The notes below the pieces were generated by a model. The model did no database searches. It was given only the letters and a program-made list of their open reading frames with translations, and had not been told where the DNA came from. This document shows, one piece after another, positions 1 to 7,725 of a stretch of DNA of 64,000 nt. The DNA is from Lentzea californiensis. Its GTDB lineage: Bacteria; Actinomycetota; Actinomycetes; Mycobacteriales; Pseudonocardiaceae. The stretch spans positions 1 to 64,000 of the forward strand of contig NZ_JANBBE010000014.1 in the NCBI RefSeq assembly GCF_024648825.1. Direction: 5' to 3'. Made by a program: the position numbers and the translations under genes. How positions within the stretch are numbered: position 1 is the first letter of the stretch; every line of letters begins with the position of its first letter.

Positions 1-978
1 GGGCAGGCTCCCATCCTCGGCTCTCGGGATGTTGCGGTTGGCCGGGCGGACCCGCAGCGCGAGGAACCTCGATCGCATGCTCGCGGTCGGGTTGCCGGGC
101 GACTTCTTGGTTCCGTGGCGCCAGACCACGAACTTGCCCGCGCCGCGTCCGGCGGCGATGGCCAGGGACTTCAAATCTGTTGGCTTGTCGGCATAGCGCG
201 GTCCGGGCGGGCGGCCGTTGCCGATCCAGGCCGCGGTCGTCGGCACCGCCTCGGCGGGGTGCGCGGTCGCCGCGGGGCTGACGGCCAGCACGTAGGTCAG
301 GCCGCGTTCGGTCAGCCCGAGCCGGAACTCGGTGGCATCGCCGTAGCCGGCGTCCGCCACCACCGGCCGAGACGGCAGGCCCCACGCGCCGGTGACCTCG
401 TCGAGCATGTCCAGCGCGAGCCGCCACTTCTCCCGATGCCGCACCTCGTCAGGAATCGCGCTGCGCGCCCGCCGCGCCCTGATCTCGGTCGCCGTCTTGT
501 CGTCGGCGGCTTTCTCGTCGTCCCACGACTCCGGCAGGAACAACCGCCAGTCGATCGCGGCCGAGGCCCAGTCGGTGACCGCGTGCACGCTCACCCCGAC
601 CTGACAGTTCCCCGTCTTGCCCAAAGCACCGCAATACATGCGTGCCACACCAGGAGAATCCTTGCCGTCCTTGGGAAACCCGGTGTCATCGATGACCAGC
701 GCGTCCGGATCGACGAACTCGCCGGCCCACCCGGCCAGGCGGCGGCGCACCTCGACGTGATCCCACGTCGAGGTGGACACGAACTGCTGCAACTGCTGAT
801 GATCGACCCCGAGCCGAGCCGCCATCGGCTGCATCGACTTGCGCTTGCCGTCCAGCATCAACCCACGCAGATACAGCTCACCCTTCGCCCGCTGATCACG
901 CCGCGCGAACCCACCGAACATCTGCGCGGCGAAGTCCTCGATCACCGGCCGAACCCGAGCCATCTCCTCCGGAGTCAC
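1..978 (-). CDS. IS701-family transposase (DDE), partial: C-terminus beyond the left edge
   Basis: The minus-strand frame stays open from 978 to base 1, giving 326 residues without a stop. It starts VTPEEMARVRPVIEDF and continues with the RDQRAKGELYLRGLMLDGKR segment typical of IS701-type transposases. The first catalytic aspartate region VIDDTGFPKDGKDSPG is at residues 95-110 and the second is VADAGYGDATEF near residue 210. The third acidic residue would lie past the edge. GTG 978 is preferred because family members begin M-T-P-E-E; ATG 963 has GGAGGAG before it but would lose five conserved residues. The protein should cut and paste or copy its own element. The visible part shows no frameshift, so the copy may be intact. 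Confidence 0.88.
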   Translation of the reverse strand, partial: MTPEEMARVRPVIEDFAAQMFGGFARRDQRAKGELYLRGLMLDGKRKSMQPMAARLGVDHQQLQQFVSTSTWDHVEVRRRLAGWAGEFVDPDALVIDDTGFPKDGKDSPGVARMYCGALGKTGNCQVGVSVHAVTDWASAAIDWRLFLPESWDDEKAADDKTATEIRARRARSAIPDEVRHREKWRLALDMLDEVTGAWGLPSRPVVADAGYGDATEFRLGLTERGLTYVLAVSPAATAHPAEAVPTTAAWIGNGRPPGPRYADKPTDLKSLAIAAGRGAGKFVVWRHGTKKSPGNPTASMRSRFLALRVRPANRNIPRAEDGSLP

Positions 979-1038
979 CCGACAAGAAGATCACACACGA
1001 CAGCCACCCGAACATCCCACCTAACAAAGCACTACTAG
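1..1038. mobile_element. IS701-family insertion sequence, right end visible
   Basis: The transposase gene plus about 60 bp of upstream DNA forms the right end of an element whose left end is outside the window. The terminus appears to be the AT-richer stretch ending ACAAAGCACTA at 1034, followed by CTAG at 1035-1038. CTAG fits the 4-bp YTNR target duplication known for IS701. The boundary is inferred because the other terminal repeat cannot be seen. Confidence 0.6.
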
Positions 1039-1041
1039 CGT
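1036..1041 (+). promoter_or_regulatory. -10 element TAGCGT, leaderless-type
   Basis: TAGCGT lies 8 nt before the GTG at 1050 and no Shine-Dalgarno sequence is present. It overlaps the presumed IS target duplication CTAG, so any -35 sequence would be inside the IS end. Confidence 0.5.
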
Positions 1042-1049
1042 CGGGCGTC

Positions 1050-1970
1050 GTGAAAACGATCCGTGCCTCCCTGCTGGCCGTCGCCCTCTTCACCACGGCC
1101 CTCACCACACCGGCGAACGCCGCCGTCTCGGACCACGACCTGGCGTTCCACTGGGCGCCGGTCCACCACCAGGACACCGACTCGTCCGGCCACGACGCCG
1201 ACTACCTGTCCACAGTGGACTTCGACGGTGACTGGAACACGCTGAACAACTGGGAGAACCAGCCGCAGCTCGCGAAGCTGACCGGCGCCGCCTACTACTC
1301 CGTGGTCGAGACGTCCACTCACTGGTTCCTCGTCTACGGCTTCTTCCACCCGCGCGACTGGGACGACCGGCCGGACCCGTTCGGCACGAGGACCCACGAG
1401 AACGACCTGGAGGGCGCGCTGTTCGCGGTCCGCAAGGACGGCTCGCAGTTCGGCAAGCTCGAGGCCGCGGTCACGGTGGCGCACAGCGACTTCTACTCCT
1501 ACGTGCCCGCCGGGTCGCCGTACCGGAACGGTTCGGAGACCATCGACGGCACGTTGCTGCTGGTCGGCGGCCGCCCCGCCACGTTCCAGGAGGCCAAGGG
1601 CCACGGCCTGTACCGCTGGAACGGCGGCGACTTCCCCGGCGGTGACGGCGTGGTCTACCAGCCCGCCGTCACCGGCGAGGTGCCGTCGGGTGGCAACGAC
1701 CGCACCGTCGGTTACCGGCTCGTGAACACCCTGGAGACCGGCGGGATGTGGGCGCGCCGCGACAACGCGGAGACCTACTCGTCGTTCGGGACGTTCCGCG
1801 GCGACAACGGCAAGGACAACGCCGCCAACGCGCCGTGGGGCTGGGACGACCAGAACGACGGCGCGATCTACCGCGGCTACCTGGCCACCGACCCTGCCCT
1901 GGTGATCGACAGGTACTTCTCCGGCAAGGGCAGCTTCAGCCTGACCTACACGCGCAACGCCTTCCGCTAA
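1050..1970 (+). CDS. secreted protein of unknown function
   Basis: This 306-residue protein has a Sec signal peptide: Lys at position 2, a hydrophobic run to about residue 20, and an Ala-x-Ala site near ANAAVS at 22-27. The mature part is rich in Trp, Tyr, Asp and Gly, with motifs FHWAPVHHQDTD, VDFDGDWNTLNNWEN and YGFFHPRDWDDRPD, and an acidic HENDLEG element. I recognise it only as a family of secreted actinobacterial and fungal-like proteins without an assigned activity; the many aspartates could bind metal. GTG 1050 is supported by the TAGCGT box just upstream and by the signal peptide. The IS immediately upstream may have replaced its native promoter. Confidence 0.75.
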   Translation: MKTIRASLLAVALFTTALTTPANAAVSDHDLAFHWAPVHHQDTDSSGHDADYLSTVDFDGDWNTLNNWENQPQLAKLTGAAYYSVVETSTHWFLVYGFFHPRDWDDRPDPFGTRTHENDLEGALFAVRKDGSQFGKLEAAVTVAHSDFYSYVPAGSPYRNGSETIDGTLLLVGGRPATFQEAKGHGLYRWNGGDFPGGDGVVYQPAVTGEVPSGGNDRTVGYRLVNTLETGGMWARRDNAETYSSFGTFRGDNGKDNAANAPWGWDDQNDGAIYRGYLATDPALVIDRYFSGKGSFSLTYTRNAFR

Positions 1971-2021
1971 ACGCCGGTCACCCCATCGTGGGTAGGCCGA
2001 CTTCGGCGACCGGTCACGCCC

Positions 2022-2052
2022 CAGTCCACACCGGATACTCCGGTGTGGACTG
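2022..2052. terminator. 14-bp perfect hairpin, terminator or operator
   Basis: Arms CAGTCCACACCGGA (2022-2035) and its exact complement (2039-2052) are separated by TAC. It follows the secreted-protein gene and precedes the mgtC-like gene by 31 nt. No T-run follows, so it may terminate weakly, serve as an operator, or fold in the mgtC 5' UTR. Confidence 0.6.
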
Positions 2053-2083
2053 ATCTGACGGTGCGACGGAGGAAGGCCGCCCG

Positions 2084-2806
2084 ATGACGACTGCGGAAAT
2101 GCTGTTGCGCCTCGGCACAGGTGTGGGTCTCGGCGCGGTGATCGGGATCGAGCGCCAGTACCGCGCCCGGATGGCCGGGCTGCGGACCAACGCGCTCGTC
2201 GCGGCCGGCGCGACCCTGTTCGTCCTGCTGTCCGCGCACGGCTTCACCGGTGACAACGCCGATCCCACCAGGGTCGCCGCCCAGATCGTGTCCGGCATCG
2301 GTTTCCTCGGCGGCGGGGTCATCCTCCGCGAAGGCCTCACGGTGCGCGGGCTGAACACCGCGGCCACGCTCTGGTGCTCCGCCGCCGTCGGGGCGCTGGC
2401 CGGCGCCGGTCTGCACCTCGAGGCCGTCGCGGGCACCGTGGTCGTCGTCGCCGTGCACCTGGTGCTCCGCCCGTTGGGACGCGTCCTGGACCGGCGCCCG
2501 GAGACCGGCGGCGACACACCCGCCACCTACACGTTCCTCGCCGTCGCCAAGGACGACGCCGAGGCGCACGTGCGCACGCTGCTCGTCCAGGAGATGTCGC
2601 GCACCGGCTTCGCCCTGCAGTCGGTCGAGAGCACCAACGCCGACCGCGGCGACCTGGTCGAGGTCCGGGCGGTGCTGACCGCCGACCAGCGCGACGACAA
2701 GCAGATGGAGTCGGCGGTGAGCCGCCTGTCGCTGGAGCCGTCGGTCACCAGCGTGCGCTGGCGCGTCCACGTCCCCAGCGAGCACCAGGACGAAGAGGAC
2801 AGCTGA
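2084..2806 (+). CDS. MgtC/SapB-family membrane protein
   Basis: This 240-residue protein has four to five hydrophobic segments in residues 1-135 and a soluble C-terminal domain from about 145. The N-terminal half carries the MgtC signature: GAVIGIERQYRARMAGLRTNALVAAGA (residues 18-44) and GIGFLGGGVILREG with the conserved Arg, followed by VRGLNTAATLW. The C-terminal part resembles an ACT-like fold. MgtC proteins aid growth at low magnesium and modulate membrane potential or F-ATPase. The ATG at 2084 follows GGAGGAAGG. No magnesium riboswitch was recognised in the short leader, but a strong hairpin lies there. Confidence 0.88.
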   Translation: MTTAEMLLRLGTGVGLGAVIGIERQYRARMAGLRTNALVAAGATLFVLLSAHGFTGDNADPTRVAAQIVSGIGFLGGGVILREGLTVRGLNTAATLWCSAAVGALAGAGLHLEAVAGTVVVVAVHLVLRPLGRVLDRRPETGGDTPATYTFLAVAKDDAEAHVRTLLVQEMSRTGFALQSVESTNADRGDLVEVRAVLTADQRDDKQMESAVSRLSLEPSVTSVRWRVHVPSEHQDEEDS

Positions 2807-2842
2807 TCGGTCCCGGTGCCTGCCGGTGACGGTCATCCCTTC

Positions 2843-2866
2843 GCGCATCCCCTGTCCGGGGTGCGC
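2843..2866 (+). terminator. stem-loop after the mgtC-like gene
   Basis: GCGCA-T-CCCC (2843-2852) pairs with GGGGTGCGC (2858-2866) with one bulged T and a 5-nt loop. It is followed by TTCCCCC. It lies 37 nt after the stop. Confidence 0.5.
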
Positions 2867-3153
2867 TTCCCCCGTCAGGTGGCCGCCGACATCGGCGCAG
2901 ACGCACCGGATGTCGCTCGTTCGGCTACCTCGCGTCCGGCAGGTTTTTTGGGCCCGACCGCGGTTACTCCAAATGGCGCAACGAGGGCGTTCCGCTGGAG
3001 GGAGGTGCTGAGGTCCGGAACGCCGGCGCGACGGTAGGCGGCAAGTCCTGTTCCCCCGGCTCGAACGTCAACCCTGCGGCCCGGATGCCGGAGTGCTCCG
3101 GGACGTGGAGGGACGAGACGGCCGGGCATCCACCACGACGATCCGCCTCGCGT

Positions 3154-3170
3154 GAACGTGCTCCACGTTC
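3154..3170. promoter_or_regulatory. inverted repeat GAACGTG-CTC-CACGTTC
   Basis: Perfect 7-bp arms with a 3-bp spacer end 15 bp before the ribosome binding site AAGGAAGGAAG of the repeat-protein gene. It could be an operator or a short leader hairpin. Confidence 0.45.
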
Positions 3171-3198
3171 GAGAAGTTGTCGTCAAGGAAGGAAGAAC

Positions 3199-4485
3199 AT
3201 GCGCAAGAACGTCAAATCCGGCCTCCTGGCCGCAGCCGTGGCCACTGGCCTCGTGCTGGCGGGCGGACCGACCGCCAGCGCGAACACCAGCGCGTTCCAC
3301 CCGTTGGGGGTCGGCGGCGCAGAACATCAGACGGCCTGGGAGTGGTTCGATCATCAGGTCTCGGCCTCTGCCGCGGCCGGGCACGGCGGGCATTCCAGCG
3401 AGGGTGGCGACGCCGAAAGCACCGACATCGCCGCGACCGGCGAATCGGGCGACTCCGATGAGTCCGGCGACACCGGCCACAACTCCGCGACCGTGCTGTG
3501 CGTCCACTCCGCCTGCCAGACCGGCACGGATTCCGGCGACTCGGGCGCCACGTCCACGGGCAACACCGGCAACGCGACCAACGACAGCAACACCAACGGT
3601 GGCAACACCGGCCACGGCGGCAATGGCGGCGACGCCGCGGCCACGGTGGAGAACGCGGTCACGACCATCTGGGACGAGGACGACGAGGACGACGAGGACG
3701 ACGACAAGGGCAACGTCCCCGCCCACGGCAACCACGGCAACCACTGGACCCATGGCAACCACTGGGGCCACGGCAACCACGGCAACCACTGGGGCCACGG
3801 CAACGACACCGAGGCCACGGCCTCTGCCACGGCCGGGCACGGCGGGCATTCCGGCAATGGGGGCGACGCCGAAAGCACCAACATCGCCGCCACCGGCGAC
3901 AGCGGCGACTCGGGCGATTCCGGCAACACCGGCCACAACTCCGCACTGGTGATGTGCGTGCACTCCACGTGCCTCACCGGCACCGACTCCGGCGACTCCG
4001 GCGACACGTCCACGGGCAACACCGGCCACGCCACCAACAACAGCAACACCAACGGCGGCAACACGGGCAACGGCGGCAACGGCGGCGACGCCGACGCGGC
4101 AGCAGGAAACTCCACCGCAGCCGAATGGGATGACGACGAGAACGCCGCGCACGGTGACACCGATGCCACGGCTACCGCCACCGCCGGGAACGGCGCATCT
4201 TCCGGTGCGGGCGGCGACGCCAGCAGCACCAACATCGCCGTGACCGGCGACAGCGGTGACTCGGGCGACTCCGGTGACACCGGCCACAACTCCGCGACCG
4301 TGATGTGCGTGCACTCCACGTGCCTCACCGGCACCGACTCCGGCGACTCCGGCGACACGTCCACGGGCGACACCGGCAACGCGACCAACAACAGCAACAC
4401 CAACGGCGGCGACACGGGCAACGGCGGCAACGGCGGCGACGCCGACGCGGTGGCCACGAACCTGACCCAGGGGGAGGACGACTGA
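3199..4485 (+). CDS. secreted Ser/Gly/Asp/Thr-rich protein with three ~97-residue repeats
   Basis: This 428-residue protein begins with a Sec signal peptide (MRKNVKSGLLAAAVATG, Ala-rich cleavage site near TASAN). Three repeats follow, encoded at about 3364-3645, 3814-4104 and 4165-4455. Each starts with an Ala/Thr/Gly-rich stretch, runs through TGDSGDSGDSGDTGHNS, contains one conserved Cys pair (CVHSTC), then TGTDSGDSGDTSTGNTG and ATNNSNTNGG, and ends in GNGGNGGDAD. Linker 1 combines an acidic run (DEDDEDDEDDDKG) with HGNHGNHWTHGNHWGHGNHG. The short-period alternation of Ser/Thr/Asn with Gly and Asp suggests an extended or beta-solenoid-like surface protein. The Asp and His clusters suggest metal binding. 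No enzymatic motif was found. ATG 3199 has AAGGAAGGAAG 4 nt upstream. Confidence 0.8.
   Translation: MRKNVKSGLLAAAVATGLVLAGGPTASANTSAFHPLGVGGAEHQTAWEWFDHQVSASAAAGHGGHSSEGGDAESTDIAATGESGDSDESGDTGHNSATVLCVHSACQTGTDSGDSGATSTGNTGNATNDSNTNGGNTGHGGNGGDAAATVENAVTTIWDEDDEDDEDDDKGNVPAHGNHGNHWTHGNHWGHGNHGNHWGHGNDTEATASATAGHGGHSGNGGDAESTNIAATGDSGDSGDSGNTGHNSALVMCVHSTCLTGTDSGDSGDTSTGNTGHATNNSNTNGGNTGNGGNGGDADAAAGNSTAAEWDDDENAAHGDTDATATATAGNGASSGAGGDASSTNIAVTGDSGDSGDSGDTGHNSATVMCVHSTCLTGTDSGDSGDTSTGDTGNATNNSNTNGGDTGNGGNGGDADAVATNLTQGEDD
3364..4455 (+). repeat. three imperfect tandem coding repeats of about 290 bp
   Basis: The units lie at about 3364-3645, 3814-4104 and 4165-4455. Units 2 and 3 are near-identical over long stretches, including the CVHSTCLTGTDSGDSGDTST coding segment. 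Unit 1 is more diverged (CVHSAC, TGESGDSDESGD). The pattern suggests duplication of unit 2 or 3 after an older duplication. Confidence 0.8.
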
Positions 4486-4510
4486 TCGCTGCCCTGTGAG
4501 GCGATCATCC

Positions 4511-4554
4511 GCGGAACGGGTGGGACCGGTTTGCCGGTTCCACCCGCTTTCCGC
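4511..4554. terminator. bidirectional stem-loop between convergent genes
   Basis: GCGGAACGGGTGGGACCGG (4511-4529) pairs with CCGGTTCCACCCGCTTTCCGC (4534-4554) around loop TTTG, with one G/T mismatch and a 2-nt bulge. It sits between the repeat-protein stop (4485) and the lipase stop (4569). Confidence 0.75.
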
Positions 4555-4568
4555 GTGCGGGAAGGGTT

Positions 4569-5387
4569 TCAGGCAGCTCGCGGGTAGAGGTTCGCCATTC
4601 CCGGTGGCGCGGCGAAGGGCGCCCACGTGCCCTCCGCCTGTGCCAGCCGGTCCGCGACCACCCAGAGGACGCTCGAATTGAAGCCGTATCCCAGGTGTGA
4701 GGACGACACCTGGACGTTCTCCTTGTGCGGCCCCGGTTCCTCGACGCACGACTCCCACGAGACGATGCCGTCCGTCTTGGAGTAGATCGACGTGGCGGGC
4801 ACCGGGATCGGCGGCCGCGTGGACTCCAGCGGCGGGAACTCGTCCTTCGGGATGTGCAGGCGGGAGAACAACGCGAAAGCGGGCATCGCCCGTGACTGCA
4901 CGGGATCGCTCATGTTGTACGGCGATCCGAGCGTGATCACCTGGCGGACCCGGTGCGGGTGGTCGCGTCCCATCTCGCGCGCGAAGATCCCGCCGAGCGA
5001 CCAGCCCACGATGGACACCGGGCCGCCGTAGGCGTCGGAGACCTTCTTCACCAAGGCGTGCATGCCGTCCACGGCCTTGCGCGTGGGTCCGATGTTGCGG
5101 CCCAGGCCCCACGGGTTCACCTGGTAGCCCAGGCCCGACAGGAACCGGCGCAGCATCACCGTGGACGAGTCGGCGGCGCCCAGGCCCGGGAAGACGAGCA
5201 CCGGGTGGCCGTCACCGGACGGCGCGCCGCGCAACATCGACCGGGTGGCCACGAACTCGCTGACGTCGAGCGCGCAGCGGGTGGGCTCGGTGAGGTACCA
5301 GAACAGACCGGGCGCGGAGCCTCTGACGAGGTGGAGGGGCGGAGCGGCAGGCACTTCGAAGACTTCGTCCGAAGGTACGGCAGACAT
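4569..5387 (-). CDS. alpha/beta-hydrolase (lipase/esterase-like)
   Basis: A 272-residue alpha/beta-hydrolase with HPVLVFPGLGAAD as the oxyanion-side loop (residues 61-73). The nucleophile elbow G-W-S-L-G-G puts Ser at 130. A GSPYNMSDPVQSR segment follows, as in PHB-depolymerase/lipase-like actinobacterial proteins, and a late DGIVSWESC region probably carries the acid. No signal peptide is visible. ATG 5387 is preceded by GGAGG; an upstream in-frame ATG at 5453 has none. It is divergent from a wax ester/triacylglycerol synthase, so hydrolysis or remodelling of storage lipids is plausible. The substrate is not determined by the sequence. Confidence 0.8.
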   Translation of the reverse strand: MSAVPSDEVFEVPAAPPLHLVRGSAPGLFWYLTEPTRCALDVSEFVATRSMLRGAPSGDGHPVLVFPGLGAADSSTVMLRRFLSGLGYQVNPWGLGRNIGPTRKAVDGMHALVKKVSDAYGGPVSIVGWSLGGIFAREMGRDHPHRVRQVITLGSPYNMSDPVQSRAMPAFALFSRLHIPKDEFPPLESTRPPIPVPATSIYSKTDGIVSWESCVEEPGPHKENVQVSSSHLGYGFNSSVLWVVADRLAQAEGTWAPFAAPPGMANLYPRAA

Positions 5388-5586
5388 AGGAGCCTCCCCA
5401 CACGTCGACAACCCCGAGCCGGCGCCCCGGGCAGCGTTGCCCGGTGAGTCCATGATGTTTCGTGAACGATCTTTTTGCCAGTACTTTCGAGTCTCGATTC
5501 GCCACCCGCAGGTAACACGTTGGCAACTTCACAGCTGTGCAGTGCCTCTCACCTGCATGGACGTCGATTGAGACGCTCGAGTCCTC

Positions 5587-5592
5587 TACTGT
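5587..5592 (+). promoter_or_regulatory. -10 element TACTGT, leaderless-type
   Basis: TACTGT ends 7 nt before GTG 5600 and no ribosome binding site is present. Confidence 0.5.
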
Positions 5593-5599
5593 TTTTCGA

Positions 5600-7171
5600 G
5601 TGGATCGCATGAGCTCTCTGGACGCCAGCTTCTACTTCATCGAGGACGAGAACGTGCCCATGCACGTCGGTTCCGTCCTCGTTTTCGACGGGCCGGCCCC
5701 GTCCTACGGAGATGTGATCCGCCTTTTCCTGGCACGCATGGACCAGGTTCCGCGCTATCGGCAGAAGGTGAAGGCGCTGCCGTTCCACGTCGGGCGTCCG
5801 GTCTGGGTCGACGACGACCACTTCAACATCCTCTACCACGTGCGCCACACCGCGGTGCCGTCGCCGGGCGGGGAGGACCAGCTGCGCAACCTCGCCGGCC
5901 GGATCTTCGCGCAGAAGCTCGACGGCTCCAAGCCGATGTGGGAGGCCTGGCTGGTCGAGGGCCTCGAAGGCGGTCGCTGGGCGATCATCTCCAAGGTCCA
6001 CCACTGCATGATCGACGGAGTGTCCGGTTCGGACATGCTGCAGCTCATCCTGGACTTCAGGCAGGAGACCGTGCTGCCGGAACCGAAGGAGTGGAAGCCG
6101 CAGCCGCAGCCCTCCACGCTCGACCTGGTGGTCGACGGCGTGCGCGACGCCGTAGTGACGCCGGTGCAGCACCTGTCCGCGTTGCCCGCCGTCGCGCGGA
6201 ACGTGCGCTCCTTCAGCGAGATCGTGGACTTCGGCAAGTCCGTTCTCGGTTCTCTTCCCGGTACGGCAAGGCGTTTGACCACGCGTGCGGCGACGTCCCT
6301 GAACGGTCCTATCGGGCCACACCGCCGCTGGGTGTGGGCGCGCGCGAACCTGGCTGAGATCAAGCAGATCCGCGTCGCGGCGGGGGGCACCGTCAACGAC
6401 GTCATCCTGACGGCGATCACGCGCGGTTTCCGGGACCTGCTGGAGAAGCGCGGCGAACTGACCGAGGGCATGGTCGTGCGGACCATGGTGCCGGTGTCGA
6501 TGCGCAAGGCCGATCAGCACAACGAGCTGAACAACCGCGTCAGCGCCGTGCTCGTGAACCTGCCCGTGGGCGAGGCCGACCCGGTGAAGCGCCTCGCGTC
6601 GATCCGCACGCAGATGGACGACCTGAAGAGCTCGCGCCAGGCCGCCGGTGCCGACGTCCTCACGAACCTGTCGAACTTCGCCGCGCCGACGCTGATGGCG
6701 CTGGGCTCGCGGACCGCGATGCGGTTCCCGCAGCAGATCCTGCAGACCGTCACCACCAACGTGCCCGGCCCGCGCATCCCGCTCTACATGCTCGGCCGCC
6801 CGCTGGTCGAGATGTTCCCGTACGTGCCGATCGCCTCGACGATCCGGATCACCGTGGGCATCTTCTCCTACCTCGACAGGTTCACCTTCGGCATCAACGC
6901 CGACTTCGACGGCGTGCCGGACGTCCAGCTGCTCGCGGACGGCATCCGCGCGGGCTTCGACGAGATGGTGGCGCTGGCCGCCGAGGCGGCGGAGAGGACC
7001 GAGGCGGCTCAGAGGGTCGTGGAGGCCGCGCCCGCCCCCGAGGCCGCCGTGAAGCCTGCTGCTAAGCCTGCTGCCAAGCCGGCGGCGAAGAAGCCCGCTC
7101 CCAAGCCCCGAGCCGTGCGCGCGACCTCCAAGGCCGCGACGACCGGCGTGAAGCCGGAGACGACGGCCTGA
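5600..7171 (+). CDS. wax ester synthase / diacylglycerol acyltransferase (WS/DGAT)
   Basis: This 523-residue enzyme is expected to transfer an acyl group from acyl-CoA to diacylglycerol or a fatty alcohol at the inner membrane or lipid-body surface. It begins VDRMSSLDASFYFIED, matching the usual M-x-R-L-S-x-L-D-x-F start. The catalytic HHxxxDG motif is HHCMIDG at residues 134-140. Later conserved elements are GGTVNDVILTAI, NLPVGEADP, TNVPGP and the C-terminal FGINADFDGVPDVQ. Unusually it carries a ~50-residue Ala/Lys/Pro tail with repeated PAAK units after residue 470. GTG 5600 is chosen over ATG 5609 by homology and the TACTGT box. Confidence 0.92.
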   Translation: MDRMSSLDASFYFIEDENVPMHVGSVLVFDGPAPSYGDVIRLFLARMDQVPRYRQKVKALPFHVGRPVWVDDDHFNILYHVRHTAVPSPGGEDQLRNLAGRIFAQKLDGSKPMWEAWLVEGLEGGRWAIISKVHHCMIDGVSGSDMLQLILDFRQETVLPEPKEWKPQPQPSTLDLVVDGVRDAVVTPVQHLSALPAVARNVRSFSEIVDFGKSVLGSLPGTARRLTTRAATSLNGPIGPHRRWVWARANLAEIKQIRVAAGGTVNDVILTAITRGFRDLLEKRGELTEGMVVRTMVPVSMRKADQHNELNNRVSAVLVNLPVGEADPVKRLASIRTQMDDLKSSRQAAGADVLTNLSNFAAPTLMALGSRTAMRFPQQILQTVTTNVPGPRIPLYMLGRPLVEMFPYVPIASTIRITVGIFSYLDRFTFGINADFDGVPDVQLLADGIRAGFDEMVALAAEAAERTEAAQRVVEAAPAPEAAVKPAAKPAAKPAAKKPAPKPRAVRATSKAATTGVKPETTA

Positions 7172-7218
7172 GACACGATCTGACGGTCCGGGCAGGTGCG
7201 CACGACCTGAGCCTGACC

Positions 7219-7725
7219 GTGGTGGGACTCGACGCACGGCTGGGTGCCCTGGGACTGGCTCTCGGCCAGCTCGACGACGTCCGGGTGGAGCTGGAGGACG
7301 TGCGGTGGTCGCGCTGGCGTGCTCGCCAGGCGACCGTCGTCTGCCACGACGTGCACGTGAACCCGCCCGCGGTCCTGGTGGCCTCGCCGGTCGAGTTCCG
7401 CGTCGAAGTGGACTTCGCGGACATCCCCGAGTTGCGACCGTTCAGCTGGTTGCCGCTGACAGTCCGGCTGGTCGGCTCGGAACTGCACGTGCGGCCGCAC
7501 AAGTGGCTGCCCGCGCGGGTGTTCGCGGTGCCCGAACTGCCGCGCGGCATCGAGCTGACGGGCGTCGAGCAGTGCGACGACCACTTCGTGCTGACCGGAG
7601 CCGCCCCCGTGCTGCGGGAGCGGCTCACCCTGGGTCAGCTCGCGGACGTGCTCAGGCGGTTGGCGTCCATCCAGTCCAGGACCCGCTCCGACACGACCTC
7701 GGGGATCTCCATCTGGGGCACGTGA
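7219..7725 (+). CDS. small uncharacterised protein, possibly DUF2993/LmeA-like
   Basis: A 168-residue frame directly after the WS/DGAT gene. VRVELEDVRWSRWRARQATVVCHDVHVNPP followed by ASPVEFRVEVD and RERLTLGQLADVL looks like a genuine amphipathic beta-rich protein. It is reminiscent of actinobacterial lipid-binding DUF2993 proteins, but it is short and the assignment is tentative. The start is uncertain: GTG 7219 and 7222 have no clear ribosome binding site and the open frame continues upstream into the acyltransferase gene, suggesting translational coupling. Its last 91 bp overlap the convergent hydrolase gene; the tail after about residue 135 may be only the complement of that gene. Confidence 0.5.
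   Translation: MVGLDARLGALGLALGQLDDVRVELEDVRWSRWRARQATVVCHDVHVNPPAVLVASPVEFRVEVDFADIPELRPFSWLPLTVRLVGSELHVRPHKWLPARVFAVPELPRGIELTGVEQCDDHFVLTGAAPVLRERLTLGQLADVLRRLASIQSRTRSDTTSGISIWGT

Larger units (their letters stand above)
2807..3198. other. 392-bp intergenic region
   Basis: It holds the mgtC-side stem-loop near its left end and an inverted repeat with the ribosome binding site of the next gene at its right end. The middle (about 2880-3140) shows no convincing coding frame. It includes a T6 run at 2943-2948 and presumably the promoter of the repeat-protein gene, which I could not place. Confidence 0.5.

Noticed and set aside
115..1038. Long plus-strand frame opposite the transposase
   Set aside because: Arg/Pro/His-rich shadow of the IS701 transposase read on the minus strand; no family resemblance.
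1971..2083. Magnesium riboswitch before the mgtC-like gene
   Set aside because: The leader is short, and apart from a simple hairpin no conserved riboswitch core was recognised.
3154..3170. GAACGTG-CTC-CACGTTC as a LexA box
   Set aside because: Spacer is 3 bp and half-sites are not TCGAAC; only 62385-62400 fits the consensus.
3364..4455. Tandem repeat array resembling CRISPR
   Set aside because: Units are ~290 bp, in frame, coding and imperfect; there are no short direct repeats with spacers and no cas genes.
2875..5112. 745-codon minus-strand frame across the repeat gene
   Set aside because: Low-complexity Val/Ala/Gly/Arg mirror of the Ser/Gly/Asp repeats and of the lipase; the plus-strand frame has a signal peptide and ribosome binding site.
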